Shown here piece after piece: positions 9,174 through 18,097 of a stretch of DNA of 64,000 nt (positions are counted from its first letter, which is position 1; each line of letters starts with the position of its first letter). The notes under the pieces were generated by a model that was given only the letters and a program-made list of their open reading frames with translations, was not told the DNA's origin and ran no database searches. The translations under genes were made by a program, and so were the position numbers. This stretch comes from CALJFL01 sp963669435 (GTDB taxonomy: Bacteria; Pseudomonadota; Gammaproteobacteria; Pseudomonadales; Halieaceae), in the NCBI GenBank assembly GCA_963669435.1, contig OY770025.1, positions 4,526,001 to 4,590,000 of the forward strand, given 5' to 3'.

Positions 9174-10448
9174 GTGAAAAGTCTGCTCAAATACAGTTTA
9201 TTCGGCCTGTTGTTGCTGATTGCAGCGGGGTTACTCGCCTACTACCAACCGTGGGCAGAGTTCAGTCCTGCGGCTATGAACCGCACCTTTGTGGCCGGTG
9301 AACGAATCGAAAACTTTCGCAATATGGACAAGCTGTATCCTTCCCAGCTTATTCGCAGAGGCGACAAGCCGCTGGCATGGCCAAATCGTTCACAACCCTT
9401 ATCACTGACCTATGACTTCAGGGGTGAAGAGCGCACGCTGGAAGACTATCTGGAACGGACAGTCGTCACTGGCCTGCTGGTAGCGCGCGACGGCGTTATC
9501 ATTCACGAGCAGTACCGCCTGGGTGAGACACCCCAGAGCCTGCATACCAGCTGGTCGGTCGCCAAGAGCTACGTGTCAACAATGGTTGGCATGGCCCTGG
9601 ACGACGGCAAGATCAGCAGTGTTGAAGACACCCTCGGACAATACATCCCGGAATTACGGGGTAAAGCGTACGGAGAGACGCGCATCAAAGATGCCCTGCA
9701 AATGTCCTCGGGGATCGACTTCGAAGAATCCTATGGCAAATCCGGCGGCAATACTGCCCTGGCCTCCTCCGACATACAGTGGGTGACCCGGGCCACCTGG
9801 CTACTGGGCATGCCCCTCAACCCACTGATAGGTGATTACCCCCGGAAGGAGCCCGCGGGCACACGCTGGGAATACCGTTCCAGCGACACCCAGATGCTGG
9901 GCTGGCTGGTGGAGAAGGTATATGGCCAACCCTTTGCCAAGATCATAGAGGAAAGGCTGTGGCAACCCCTGGGTATGGAATCGGACGCCAACTGGCTGCT
10001 CGATGGCAGCGACGAACGAGCAGCTGCTACCTTTTGCTGCCTTAATGCAACCTTGCGGGATTACGCCAAGTTCGGCGAGCTGTACCGTCTTGGTGGCAAC
10101 TGGAATGGCAAGCAGTTGCTGTCCCAGGAATGGATCAACGAGGCGACCGACCCCGACAGCCCGCACCTGGAACCAGACCAGGTTCGCCAGATTCGCGGTT
10201 ACCAGTACCAGTGGTGGGTGCCCAAGGACTACGACCGCGAGTACTTTGCCTCGGGTGTTTGGGGACAGCACATCTGGGTGGATGAAAAACGCGGCATCGT
10301 CATTGCGCGTACGGGCGTTGACCCCAACTTCCAGGTTAATATGGAAGAGTATATTGTGGTCCTGCGGGCCATTGCTCGGCATCTGGGTCCATCGGCAGAG
10401 ACTCCCTCGGCGGGCGACCCGGAATCCCCCGTAGAAATCGCGGAATGA
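9174..10448 (+). CDS. membrane-anchored serine hydrolase (class C beta-lactamase family)
   Basis: This 424-residue protein has an N-terminal uncleaved hydrophobic anchor (residues ~5-23) and a beta-lactamase/DD-peptidase-like domain. The nucleophile motif S128-V-A-K131 is in SWSVAKSYVS, the second motif is Y234-R-S236, and the C-terminal region has GVWGQHIWVDEKRGIVIARTG. It resembles the family that includes esterases and 6-aminohexanoate-dimer hydrolase (NylB). Antibiotic hydrolysis is not implied. The start is GTG with AGGAG about 6 bp upstream. It may form an operon with the DUF3445 and MOSC genes that follow (33-bp gap). Confidence 0.85.
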   Translation: MKSLLKYSLFGLLLLIAAGLLAYYQPWAEFSPAAMNRTFVAGERIENFRNMDKLYPSQLIRRGDKPLAWPNRSQPLSLTYDFRGEERTLEDYLERTVVTGLLVARDGVIIHEQYRLGETPQSLHTSWSVAKSYVSTMVGMALDDGKISSVEDTLGQYIPELRGKAYGETRIKDALQMSSGIDFEESYGKSGGNTALASSDIQWVTRATWLLGMPLNPLIGDYPRKEPAGTRWEYRSSDTQMLGWLVEKVYGQPFAKIIEERLWQPLGMESDANWLLDGSDERAAATFCCLNATLRDYAKFGELYRLGGNWNGKQLLSQEWINEATDPDSPHLEPDQVRQIRGYQYQWWVPKDYDREYFASGVWGQHIWVDEKRGIVIARTGVDPNFQVNMEEYIVVLRAIARHLGPSAETPSAGDPESPVEIAE

Positions 10449-10481
10449 TTCGCCGACATTACGCATAATGCGGCACTCACT

Positions 10482-11357
10482 GTGATCTACAGTAACCAGT
10501 CTCCCCGCTACCTGCCGCATCTCAATGATCCCGGCATACTGCGCATGGGTCTCAACCCCGCGCAGCCGGCGCAATGGATTGAGTTCGACGATGACCTGCC
10601 CCATTACCTGGCGCACAAGGAGGCCATGCGCCTGCGCCATGGTGATCGCGTATACCGCGCCGAAATCGAATCCGTACCTGCTCAAAAGGAACTGTACCGG
10701 CTGCTGGATAAGCATTTACAAGAGCATCATGCAGGGCGCCATGATCCATTGGAGGCAGATCGGCAACCGCGTAAACCCCTGGATATAGAAACGCTTTGGC
10801 AGGCATCCCTGTGGATCGCCGATGACCTGGTAATCATGGAACAGCGGGGCGAAGAGTACTGCCTGACCGCTGCCAGTCTGTGCAGTCCGAGCCACTGGAA
10901 TCTGGACGACAAGTTCGGCCGGCCAATGCGGGAGATTCACAATCCCATTCCCGGCTTCCACCAAACATTAACGCCCAGTATCGACCGTTTTTTCAGACAC
11001 CTGAAAGCCGAACGGCCAGTGGTCAGGTTCAACTGGTCGCTACAAGCAGATAACGATCTGGCTCATTTTACCGGGGAAGGTACGCGAGCAACGCGGGACG
11101 CCAAACTTTACTATCGCAGTGAACGGCAATCCCTGGTGCGCCTGCCAAAAACCAGCGCTATCGCTTTCACCATTCGTGTTTACCTGCACCCACTGGATTC
11201 ATTATTGCAGGTTGAAGGCGCTATGCCGGCACTGCTGGAAGCCGTTGATGCCACTCCTGCCCCGTTAGCCAAATACAAGGGTTTTGACAGGCTGACCGAC
11301 GCGCTCCTACCGTATCGAGACGAAGCTACTTTGAGGCCAAACTGTGAATCTGGATAA
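10482..11357 (+). CDS. DUF3445 / haem-dependent oxidative N-demethylase-like protein
   Basis: This 291-residue protein belongs to the DUF3445 family, whose characterised member is the haem-containing catalytic subunit of the oxidative dimethylamine/trimethylamine-type N-demethylase HODM. Family-like blocks are the segment around residues 130-160 (SLCSPSHWNLDDKFGRPMREIHNPIP), RFNWSLQ, and YYRSERQSLVRLPKTSAIAFTIRVYLHPL. The other HODM subunits (flavin and iron-sulfur reductase parts) are not nearby, so the true substrate is open. The listed start is GTG without a strong ribosome-binding site; an ATG at 10546 is possible. The last 14 bp overlap the MOSC gene, suggesting translational coupling. 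Confidence 0.78.
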   Translation: MIYSNQSPRYLPHLNDPGILRMGLNPAQPAQWIEFDDDLPHYLAHKEAMRLRHGDRVYRAEIESVPAQKELYRLLDKHLQEHHAGRHDPLEADRQPRKPLDIETLWQASLWIADDLVIMEQRGEEYCLTAASLCSPSHWNLDDKFGRPMREIHNPIPGFHQTLTPSIDRFFRHLKAERPVVRFNWSLQADNDLAHFTGEGTRATRDAKLYYRSERQSLVRLPKTSAIAFTIRVYLHPLDSLLQVEGAMPALLEAVDATPAPLAKYKGFDRLTDALLPYRDEATLRPNCESG

Positions 11358-11877
11358 AGGATCTACGGGGAAGAAACGGTCCAACCCACTGGACAGGTAC
11401 GCGAAAGATATCCCGCCTGGGCAACTGGAGTGGATAGGCGTGCGCACCGTGCGTAAAGGTGAGGTCGAGCCGTTAACAGCGGTGAATGCCGTTGCTGGAC
11501 AAGGTTTGGAAGGCGATCACAGGATGACCAAGACCCCGGGATCCGCGCGCCAGGTTACACTCATCTCCAGCGAATTCATTGGTCAGATCGCCCATTTTCT
11601 GGGTCGCAAAGACATTGACCCCGGACTACTGCGTCGCAACCTGGTAATCAGCGGTATGAATCTGAATGCCCTGCGCCGACAGCGCTTTCAGATCGGAGAG
11701 GCAGTGTTTGAGGCCACCGCCCTGTGCCACCCCTGCTCTCGAATGGAAAGTGCACTAGGTAAGGGCGGCGTTGCCGCAATGATCGGCCACGGCGGATTGT
11801 GTGCACGTATCTTAGGGAGCGGGACGATAGCCGTTGGAGATACGCTGAAAGTAATCACCGTGGATAACAACCCATAG
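11344..11877 (+). CDS. MOSC domain protein
   Basis: This 177-residue protein has a MOSC domain (molybdenum cofactor sulfurase C-terminal type). The typical pieces are GLEGDHRM near residue 56, QVTLISSEFI, RRNLVISGMNLNALRRQRFQIGEAVFEA, and the conserved cysteine in CHPCSRMES. The closing G(S)GTIAVGD also fits. MOSC proteins bind or transfer sulfur, often with a molybdenum cofactor. It overlaps the DUF3445 gene by 14 bp, so the two products may work together; whether the link is sulfur or cofactor chemistry is inference. Confidence 0.85.
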   Translation: MNLDKGSTGKKRSNPLDRYAKDIPPGQLEWIGVRTVRKGEVEPLTAVNAVAGQGLEGDHRMTKTPGSARQVTLISSEFIGQIAHFLGRKDIDPGLLRRNLVISGMNLNALRRQRFQIGEAVFEATALCHPCSRMESALGKGGVAAMIGHGGLCARILGSGTIAVGDTLKVITVDNNP

Positions 11878-11889
11878 CTGGAACAGGCG

Positions 11890-13167
11890 TTAGCGCAGCA
11901 CCAGAGTCGATGGCGAGTGCGACGGTTTGACAGCGCCAGAAGACTTCAGTCCGAACAGCAGCTTGCCCAGCTTGAATGGGCGTATCAACTCATAGCCCAG
12001 CGCACATCCAATGACCGTGCCAATAATCAGCAAAAGAGCTTCTATCCCCTGCGGTAATTGCAGTGACGACAACCCAAACGCCAATAACACGATCAGCGTT
12101 TGATGCAGCATATACCAAGGCAAAATAGCGCTGTTCATGTAGCGCAAAAAACGGTTGCTGGCGGTCAGGTAGTGATTCGCCAGCCCCAGCAATGCCAGCA
12201 ACCACAGCCACTGATTTGCTGATACGGTCAACCTCACCAGCACTTCTAACGTCGGCGTATTCAGGCCAGCAAATACATGCTGGAAGTGGCCATGGAAAAT
12301 AGTCAGTAGCAGGCTGTAGGTGATAACTGCGGCCAGCACTAACTGCCAACGATAGGCGTTTACTCCGCGCCAGAATGAACGGCAATCAGCCAACAAATAA
12401 CCTCCCAGAAGCAAACTCAGGTAACGCGCGTGGTTGTACCAATCGTCGAACAACGCATTAGTGGGTGGAAATGTGTCGGCTAAGCTCATGCGAAAAACCA
12501 GGAGCATCATTACAGGCCACAGCATCCAGTGAATCATGCCGATCGGCGCCTCCTGCAACCTCAAAGCGGCCACATCGAGTATTGGCTTTAGCAAAACAAA
12601 AACCAACGTGTATACCCAGAGGTAAGCCAAAAACCAGAGATGATTCCAGGTCCACAGCCCCAGCGGGCTGTGTTGGTAGTCGGGGTAAGCTGTCGTACCC
12701 GCGTCAAGATACAGGCGATAGAATTCGGCGTAACCAAACTGTGCCCCAGCTCCGGTGCGCAACTCAACATACAACTGGGGTGGCACAATGACCGCCATCC
12801 CGAACAGCAGCGGTATGAGTAAACGCGAGCTCCTTAGTTTAACCAATGCACCACTGTTGATTTTACCGCAGGCAAAATACAGTGCAGCCCCAGACACCAG
12901 GAATAGCAACGACATACGCCATGGGTTGGTCAGCAGCATCAAGTTCTGGAGGAAAGCACTGGGTTCCGCCGTCTTGATGTGCCAGCCCCAATCCGCCACA
13001 TAAAACATGCCGCAGTGGTAGAGGATGAGCAGGCCGAACGCGAGTACCCGCAGCCAGTCGAGATCGTAACGGCGGTTGCATTCGGCGATCCCAGCGGAGC
13101 TGACGGGGTGGCCGGTGGCTCGGGACTGGATGGTGGTGGCCTGGGGATTGAGCGCTTTCGAGTACAT
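11890..13167 (-). CDS. acyltransferase family 3 membrane protein
   Basis: This protein of about 425 residues has around ten transmembrane segments and the hallmark start of acyltransferase-3/OpgC-like enzymes. That start is YDLDWLRVLAFGLLILYHCGMFY, with the conserved Arg and His, then FLVSGAALYF. These enzymes transfer acyl groups to membrane or exported glycans, peptides or lipids. The frame opens at 13197, but the ATG at 13167 is preferred because AGGAG lies 7 bp before it. It is transcribed divergently from the LytTR regulator at 13332. That arrangement is common for this pair and suggests control by it. Confidence 0.85.
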   Translation of the reverse strand: MYSKALNPQATTIQSRATGHPVSSAGIAECNRRYDLDWLRVLAFGLLILYHCGMFYVADWGWHIKTAEPSAFLQNLMLLTNPWRMSLLFLVSGAALYFACGKINSGALVKLRSSRLLIPLLFGMAVIVPPQLYVELRTGAGAQFGYAEFYRLYLDAGTTAYPDYQHSPLGLWTWNHLWFLAYLWVYTLVFVLLKPILDVAALRLQEAPIGMIHWMLWPVMMLLVFRMSLADTFPPTNALFDDWYNHARYLSLLLGGYLLADCRSFWRGVNAYRWQLVLAAVITYSLLLTIFHGHFQHVFAGLNTPTLEVLVRLTVSANQWLWLLALLGLANHYLTASNRFLRYMNSAILPWYMLHQTLIVLLAFGLSSLQLPQGIEALLLIIGTVIGCALGYELIRPFKLGKLLFGLKSSGAVKPSHSPSTLVLR

Positions 13168-13331
13168 GTTCCATCTCCTGTATTGACGGCACATCATTGC
13201 CCCATACGACTTTAACTAATATAGATAAGTGACTGTTTTAATTATTTTTTGTGACAAGCGGCGGAATACCGGGACGAACGAAAGCGAGCGGGTTTGTAGC
13301 GTCGACCAGATAATTCCATAATGCGTACACG

Positions 13332-14183
13332 ATGACGCTAAACCACTATCTGAAGTACGAACCGTTCTATGTTGCCCTGCTGGTGACCACCCTGATGCTG
13401 ATCAATAACAGCATCAATGCCACCTCCATCCTGATGGAAGCAAAACGCAGCGGTACCACCCTGGTCTGGTGGCACCCATTTGTTACCGAGTACAGTAGCG
13501 CCCTGTCTTTCGTACTCCTGTTCCCCGTAATTCTCTGGCTGCTAAAACGGTTTCCCCTGCAGTGGAAAATGCCAGGGCGCAGACTCGCCGCGCACTTTTT
13601 CTTTTCCATTGGCTTTTCTGTGTCACACATTGTCTTGTTTGTGATGTTGCGCAATTTGGTGTTCTCACTGCAGGGGGTCGACTACGTCTATAGCGAGGAT
13701 TTCCTGGAGAGCTTTGTTTACGAATACCGTAAGGACGCCTGGGTTTACTGCCTGACCATCGCCGGGTGTTACAGCTACCGATTTATCCTCAGTCGTCTGC
13801 GCGGCGAGGCAGTGCCGGTAGCAGATGGCGAAGAGGCCGCGGGTGAACAAGTCCCGGAGCGGTTCCTGGTAAGGAAGCTGGGGAAAGAATTCGTGGTTAA
13901 CGCCGATGACGTAGAATGGCTGGAGGCCGCGGGAAACTACGTTAACCTGCACGTGGGGGAAAAGGTGTACCCGCTGCGATCCACCATGTCCCGCTTACTG
14001 GACGCACTGACCGAGCGGGGCTTCGCACGGATTCACCGCTCACGCGGCATCAACCTCAATTATGTCGAATCGATTACGCCACTGGAAAGTGGCGACTGCA
14101 CTGTCGCTTTAAAGTCAGGGAAGCAACTTAGCATGTCGAGGCGCTATCGGGACAACTTCCGTCAGCAGTTCGCAGGCCGCTAA
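13332..14183 (+). CDS. membrane-bound LytTR-type transcriptional regulator
   Basis: This 283-residue protein has four predicted transmembrane segments in residues ~10-165 and a C-terminal LytTR DNA-binding domain at about residues 180-283. The LytTR block shows FLVRKLGKEFVVNADDVEWLEAAGNYVNLHV, a TMSRLLDAL helix, FARIHRSRGINLNYVESI and SMSRRYRDNFRQQF. There is no receiver domain, so the membrane part presumably senses the signal directly. It is divergent from the acyltransferase gene. I could not find a convincing LytTR direct repeat in the 164-bp spacer. Confidence 0.88.
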   Translation: MTLNHYLKYEPFYVALLVTTLMLINNSINATSILMEAKRSGTTLVWWHPFVTEYSSALSFVLLFPVILWLLKRFPLQWKMPGRRLAAHFFFSIGFSVSHIVLFVMLRNLVFSLQGVDYVYSEDFLESFVYEYRKDAWVYCLTIAGCYSYRFILSRLRGEAVPVADGEEAAGEQVPERFLVRKLGKEFVVNADDVEWLEAAGNYVNLHVGEKVYPLRSTMSRLLDALTERGFARIHRSRGINLNYVESITPLESGDCTVALKSGKQLSMSRRYRDNFRQQFAGR

Positions 14184-14253
14184 CTCGATCGTCAGCACAC
14201 ACCTGATACCCGTAGTACTGAATGATCGCAGCGTCGAACCTGCCAGACGGTTA

Positions 14254-15852
14254 CTAGAGCTGTGATTCGGGCACAATCAGCGAAAGTACCCGGGTAGTAA
14301 AACGCTTCCAGGCGGTGGTGTCCGGTTCCTTGTACTGGCGTTGCATATTTCCCTCGTCGTCCAGGCTTACCCACGCCAGCTTGCCCCCCTCTTCCAGCTC
14401 GATCTTGTAAGCCATTTTGAGGATATCCTCGTCAAATCGCTGCGAGAGAAGCATGGCTTGATCGGGGCTGCGAAAGTAGGCGCCCAGTTCGGTATTAATC
14501 ACCGCTGAGCGCGCATCGAGATTGAAGGAACCGATAAACAGGTACTGCTGATCAAAGCCAAAAAATTTGGCGTGCAAGCTCGCGCCCGATGCACCAATGC
14601 GTTTGTGATCGCCCCGCTCCCGGCGGTACTCTTCATTGGCGACCACGCGATACTCGTAGAGCTCTACGCCCCCGGCCACCAGATCTCTGCGATAGCGCAT
14701 ATAACCCGCGTGCACCATGGGGACATCATTGGCTTCCAGCGAGTTAGTGAGAATGCGCACACGCAGACCGCCTGCCACCCGATCCACGAGATACTGGGTA
14801 AACTTCTCGCCGGGCACAAAATACGGCGAGACAATAATGAGTTCCTGTTGGGTGTTATCCACTCCCTGCCGCAGTTTAGGTGCCAGATGCGTATCTTCAG
14901 ATACCTTCTTATGATTGATCTTGTCGGGTTGGTCATAGGCCAACAGCCAGTCAGACCAGACAAACTCCAGATCAGCAATACTCTCAAGCTGCGCCAGTTC
15001 GAGGTTCCGGATGACGTTGGCGTACTCGCTCTGCTCCGCGACCTCAAGGCCGGCATCGGACCGCTGCCGAAAGGCCAGGTAATCCTCGTTGGAAACCAGT
15101 GTGCCTTGGAAGGCCGACAGTGGGTACACCATGTCGCTGTTCCAGTACAGGTCAAACTGTGACGACACCTCACTCGCAATGGGCCCTATCGCCAGTGCAT
15201 CCAGGTCGCCAAAGGCAACGCCCGTGGTAGCACTGAAATACTCGTCACCAATATTGCGGCCGCCGTAGATGGTCGCAACGTTATCGGCGGTGAGTGTCTT
15301 GTTGTGCATACGGTGATTAATGCGTCGGGTATCGGTCAGGAAATCGCCACCGCGTGATTCCCGATCAGTAAAGGGATTAAACAAACGAATTTCCAGGTTG
15401 GGGTGCCGGTCCGCCAGATTGAGCAAATCGCTCTTACCCGCCGTGTCCAGGTCATCAAGCAACACGCGCACGCGCACACCCCGGTCGGCCGCCGCCAGAA
15501 GGCGATTGTAAATTACGCCCCCGGTCAGGTCGTCGTGCCAGATGTAATACTGCAGGTCGATGGATTTTTCTGCAGTTTCTATCAGCGCCAGGCGCATTGC
15601 GAAGGCCTCTTCCCCTTCGCTGAGCAGGTAGAATCCGGACAACGCGGGATTGCTTTTCAGCAGCGGTTGCAAGCGTGTGTTGAGCCGAGTCTCGGCGACG
15701 TCTTCGATTACGTAGGACGGAACACGCTCAAAATCTGTGGGTAAGGCAGCGCAGGCCGCGAGTAATGTCGCGAGGAAGAGCCCGGAGCTGGCGCGCAGCC
15801 AGCCTTCCCATCGATGAGTGACAATTGAAACGACCGTCCTGTTATTTGCCAC
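14254..15852 (-). CDS. phospholipase D family lipoprotein (cardiolipin-synthase-like)
   Basis: The product has about 532 residues and a lipoprotein signal (LATLLAACAALP, lipid-accepting Cys). It carries two HKD motifs, H-N-K-TLTA-D near residue 183 with GGRNIGDEYF, and H-A-K-FFGF-D near residue 427 with GSFNLDARS. Two HKD motifs in one chain are the phospholipase D/cardiolipin synthase arrangement (ClsC-like). The frame is open to an ATG at 15870, but GGAGGAG sits right before the GTG at 15852, which is therefore favoured. The gene follows the SDR at 15898-16797 closely on the same strand. It likely acts on phospholipids at the cell envelope. Confidence 0.85.
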   Translation of the reverse strand: MANNRTVVSIVTHRWEGWLRASSGLFLATLLAACAALPTDFERVPSYVIEDVAETRLNTRLQPLLKSNPALSGFYLLSEGEEAFAMRLALIETAEKSIDLQYYIWHDDLTGGVIYNRLLAAADRGVRVRVLLDDLDTAGKSDLLNLADRHPNLEIRLFNPFTDRESRGGDFLTDTRRINHRMHNKTLTADNVATIYGGRNIGDEYFSATTGVAFGDLDALAIGPIASEVSSQFDLYWNSDMVYPLSAFQGTLVSNEDYLAFRQRSDAGLEVAEQSEYANVIRNLELAQLESIADLEFVWSDWLLAYDQPDKINHKKVSEDTHLAPKLRQGVDNTQQELIIVSPYFVPGEKFTQYLVDRVAGGLRVRILTNSLEANDVPMVHAGYMRYRRDLVAGGVELYEYRVVANEEYRRERGDHKRIGASGASLHAKFFGFDQQYLFIGSFNLDARSAVINTELGAYFRSPDQAMLLSQRFDEDILKMAYKIELEEGGKLAWVSLDDEGNMQRQYKEPDTTAWKRFTTRVLSLIVPESQL

Positions 15853-15897
15853 TATCTCCTCCTCAAACACCCGAAATCAGCGGTACAAGAGTAAACA

Positions 15898-16797
15898 TCA
15901 AGAAGAAGATGAGTCATCCTCGGCAAATAATCCGCCGAGCTTCGTTCGCAGGTGAAACCCGTCCCACTTGGGTGTGCCCTCATGATGGCCGATGGGAACC
16001 ATCGGATTTTTGAACATGGGCGATGCACCGTCCACTTTCATATTTTCTCCGCTGACAAAGCCGGCGGCGGGCGACAGCAGAAAGACCACCGCCGCAGAAA
16101 TTTCACTTTCGGTACCCAATCGGGATGCCGGGGTCACCTGGACCTCGTTGAGAAACTGTTTTTGAACCTTCTCAGGATAGGTCGCCAGGCCACTGGATAA
16201 AATGGGACCCGCGGCCACGGAATTTACCCTGACATGCTGGCCTGCCCACTCGGCAGCCAGGGTCATGGTCATATTCATTACACCTGCCCGCGCAGCACCT
16301 GAGTGCACCATGCCCGGAATCCCCATCCAGACATCGGCGACGATATTTACAATCGCGCCGCCGTGTTCCGCAAAGGCATGATGGTAAGCCGCCTGGGTAA
16401 CCCACCAGGTGCCATTGAGGTTAGTGTCGATAACCGCGTTCCAGCCCTTGGGCTTAAGCTCCGCTGCCTGGACGGGGAACTGGCCACCCGCATTGTTCAC
16501 CAGGCCATCCAGCCGCCCGTGAGTTGCGACCACATCCTGGACCACCTGATCGACCATCTCCTGGTCGCGAATGTTCATCAGCCGAAACTCAGCCTTTCCG
16601 CCAGCCTGGGCAATCTCGCCAACCACCTGTTCGAGTGATTCTTCTGTACGCCCGGTGACGACCACGGTGCTACCGAGGGACGCCAGCTCGTGCGCTATAC
16701 AACGACCAATACCTGTTCCTCCCCCAGTCACCAGGTGGACCTGGTTTTCGAAAAGTCCGGGGCGAAACGCACTTTCGAACGTAGCGGAGTTAGACAT
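15898..16797 (-). CDS. short-chain dehydrogenase/reductase, trans-2-enoyl-CoA reductase-like
   Basis: This 299-residue SDR has TGGGTGIG (residues ~24-31), NNAGG and the segment VHSGAARAGV. The last is close to peroxisomal trans-2-enoyl-CoA reductase (PECR) and 2,4-dienoyl-CoA reductases rather than classical YxxxK enzymes: the usual Tyr-Lys pair is absent at that place. Both relatives use NADPH and CoA-bound unsaturated acids, so a fatty-acyl-CoA reductase role is likely. The acidic/serine tail (EDDSSSS) is unusual. The gene ends about 45 bp before the phospholipase-D lipoprotein. Confidence 0.82.
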   Translation of the reverse strand: MSNSATFESAFRPGLFENQVHLVTGGGTGIGRCIAHELASLGSTVVVTGRTEESLEQVVGEIAQAGGKAEFRLMNIRDQEMVDQVVQDVVATHGRLDGLVNNAGGQFPVQAAELKPKGWNAVIDTNLNGTWWVTQAAYHHAFAEHGGAIVNIVADVWMGIPGMVHSGAARAGVMNMTMTLAAEWAGQHVRVNSVAAGPILSSGLATYPEKVQKQFLNEVQVTPASRLGTESEISAAVVFLLSPAAGFVSGENMKVDGASPMFKNPMVPIGHHEGTPKWDGFHLRTKLGGLFAEDDSSSS

Positions 16798-16973
16798 GAT
16801 TTCAGCCTCTTATTCGTATCATAGGAATCTACGGAATACCGCGGTTGCAAAAGAACTATAGACAACAATCGTGAGATGCGAAATCAGGTACTAACGCTGA
16901 CAGCGCACGTTACGGCACGTGAGCTTCGACAGCGAAGGATAACAACGCTAAGATGCGCGACGGTTTACAGCTT

Positions 16974-16993
16974 TTACATCTCTGGTGATGTAA
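16974..16993. promoter_or_regulatory. 20-bp inverted repeat upstream of SDR
   Basis: Perfect 7-bp arms TTACATC and GATGTAA are separated by 6 bp, 42 bp before the GTG of the SDR at 17036. The symmetry and place fit an operator. No regulator gene is adjacent, so the binding protein is unknown. Confidence 0.35.
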
Positions 16994-17035
16994 CACCATA
17001 TCTAAAGCCTTACTTATCAAGAAGGAGAAACAACC

Positions 17036-17815
17036 GTGGCAAGAGTCAATCTCGAAGGAAGCTCATCAATCGTTACCGGAGGCGCATCCGGTATCGGGGA
17101 AGCCTGCGCGCGGCAATTAGCAGCGGCCGGCTCGAAGGTGGTCATCGCCGACCTGAATGAAGAACGCGGCACAGCTGTTGCGGCCGAAATAGACGGTGTG
17201 TTCGTGCGCTGTGATGTAACCAAGACGGAAGACGCCGACGCGGTTGTCGCCAAAGCCTGTGAACTGGCCCCGCTTCGCGCCTGTGTTAACTCGGCGGGTC
17301 TGGGTGCGCCTGGTCGTACCATTGATCGCAACAACGTACCGCTCAACCTGGACAAGTTTAGCTTTGTAATCCAGGTAAACCTGATCGGTACATTCAACGT
17401 GCTGAGCCGCGCGGCCGCGGCCATGGCACAGCAGGAACCCATGGACGAAGATGGCAGTCGCGGCGTCATCATCAACATGGCCTCCGCCGCAGCCTTCGAC
17501 GGGCAGATTGGCCAGGCATCCTACTCTGCGTCGAAGGGCGGCATTGTTGGGATGACCTTACCTATCGCCCGCGACCTCAGCAGCGTGGGTGTACGCCTCA
17601 ATACCATCGCGCCCGGCCTCATCGACACGCCGATATATGGCGAAGGCCCTGAATCCGATGCGTTCAAGGCGCACCTGGGTAAGTCGGTGTTGTTCCCTAA
17701 ACGCCTGGGCAGCGCTGAAGAGCTCGCCTACGTGGTGATGGACGCAATCACCAACCCTTACCTGAACGCCGAGGTCATTCGCCTGGACGGTGGGATTCGC
17801 ATGCCACCCAAGTGA
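17036..17815 (+). CDS. short-chain dehydrogenase, 3-hydroxyacyl-CoA dehydrogenase type II-like
   Basis: This 259-residue classical SDR has TGGASGIG at residues ~16-23, the Asp (IADLNEERG) that favours NAD over NADP, NSAG, and the catalytic Ser with Y-S-A-S-K. The spacing and C-terminal region (APGLIDTPIYGEGPE...FPKRLGSAEELAYVV) match the HSD17B10/short-chain 3-hydroxyacyl-CoA dehydrogenase group, which works in fatty-acid or steroid side-chain oxidation. The start is GTG with AAGGAG 7 bp upstream. It is followed by a stub of the DsbA/HCCA-isomerase-like gene at 17897, which suggests an original operon that was broken by the IS element. Confidence 0.85.
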   Translation: MARVNLEGSSSIVTGGASGIGEACARQLAAAGSKVVIADLNEERGTAVAAEIDGVFVRCDVTKTEDADAVVAKACELAPLRACVNSAGLGAPGRTIDRNNVPLNLDKFSFVIQVNLIGTFNVLSRAAAAMAQQEPMDEDGSRGVIINMASAAAFDGQIGQASYSASKGGIVGMTLPIARDLSSVGVRLNTIAPGLIDTPIYGEGPESDAFKAHLGKSVLFPKRLGSAEELAYVVMDAITNPYLNAEVIRLDGGIRMPPK

Positions 17816-17837
17816 TGGGACACTGCCCGTCGATCAC

Positions 17838-17861
17838 GCGTTCGCCACGGACGGCGAACGC
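17838..17861. terminator. strong hairpin after SDR, no T-run
   Basis: A perfect 9-bp stem (GCGTTCGCC / GGCGAACGC) with a 6-nt loop lies 23 bp after the SDR stop. It lacks a clear T-tract on either side, so it may pause, stabilise an mRNA end, or act as a weak terminator. Confidence 0.35.
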
Positions 17862-17896
17862 AAGCACCGCAACTTCAATCAGTCTATCTGGAAGCC

Positions 17897-18034
17897 ATGT
17901 CTAACAAGCCCGCGCTAACCGTCTACGTCGACTTTAAAAGCCACTACGCCTACCTGGCAGTTGAACCGACACGCCGACTCGCACAGGAACTGCATATCGA
18001 CATCGACTGGCAGCCCTTTGTACTGGAGTGTTGA
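17897..18034 (+). pseudogene. 5' stub of DsbA/HCCA-isomerase-like gene, truncated by IS element
   Basis: An ATG opens 45 codons that match the first 44 codons of the intact gene at 48631. Codons 7-43 differ at only 11 of 111 bases (about 90% identity), and 9 of the 11 changes are synonymous. Two changes are not: Pro to His in the DFKSPYAY motif and Asp to His further on. After codon 44 the match stops abruptly and the frame ends in TGA, 22 bp before the left inverted repeat of the IS remnant. The rest of the gene is not found on the far side of the IS. It lies 81 bp after the SDR, so it was probably its operon partner. Confidence 0.85.
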
Positions 18035-18056
18035 TTTGCATTTAGTACTGACCCAG

Positions 18057-18083
18057 GGGGGGTGCGGACAGAATCTTGGACTA
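18057..18083. repeat. left inverted repeat of IS3-type element
   Basis: GGGGGGTGCGG followed by a variable 8-base part and CTTGGACT. It pairs with the right repeat at 19638-19664, with about 20 of 27 positions matching. Confidence 0.75.
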
Positions 18084-18097
18084 CTAGGAGGTAGTCC

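Noticed and set aside
13168..13331. LytTR direct-repeat operator in the acyltransferase/LytTR spacer
   Set aside because: AT-rich TTTAACTA and GTTTTAATT-like stretches occur, but spacing and match to known LytTR boxes are too weak to call.
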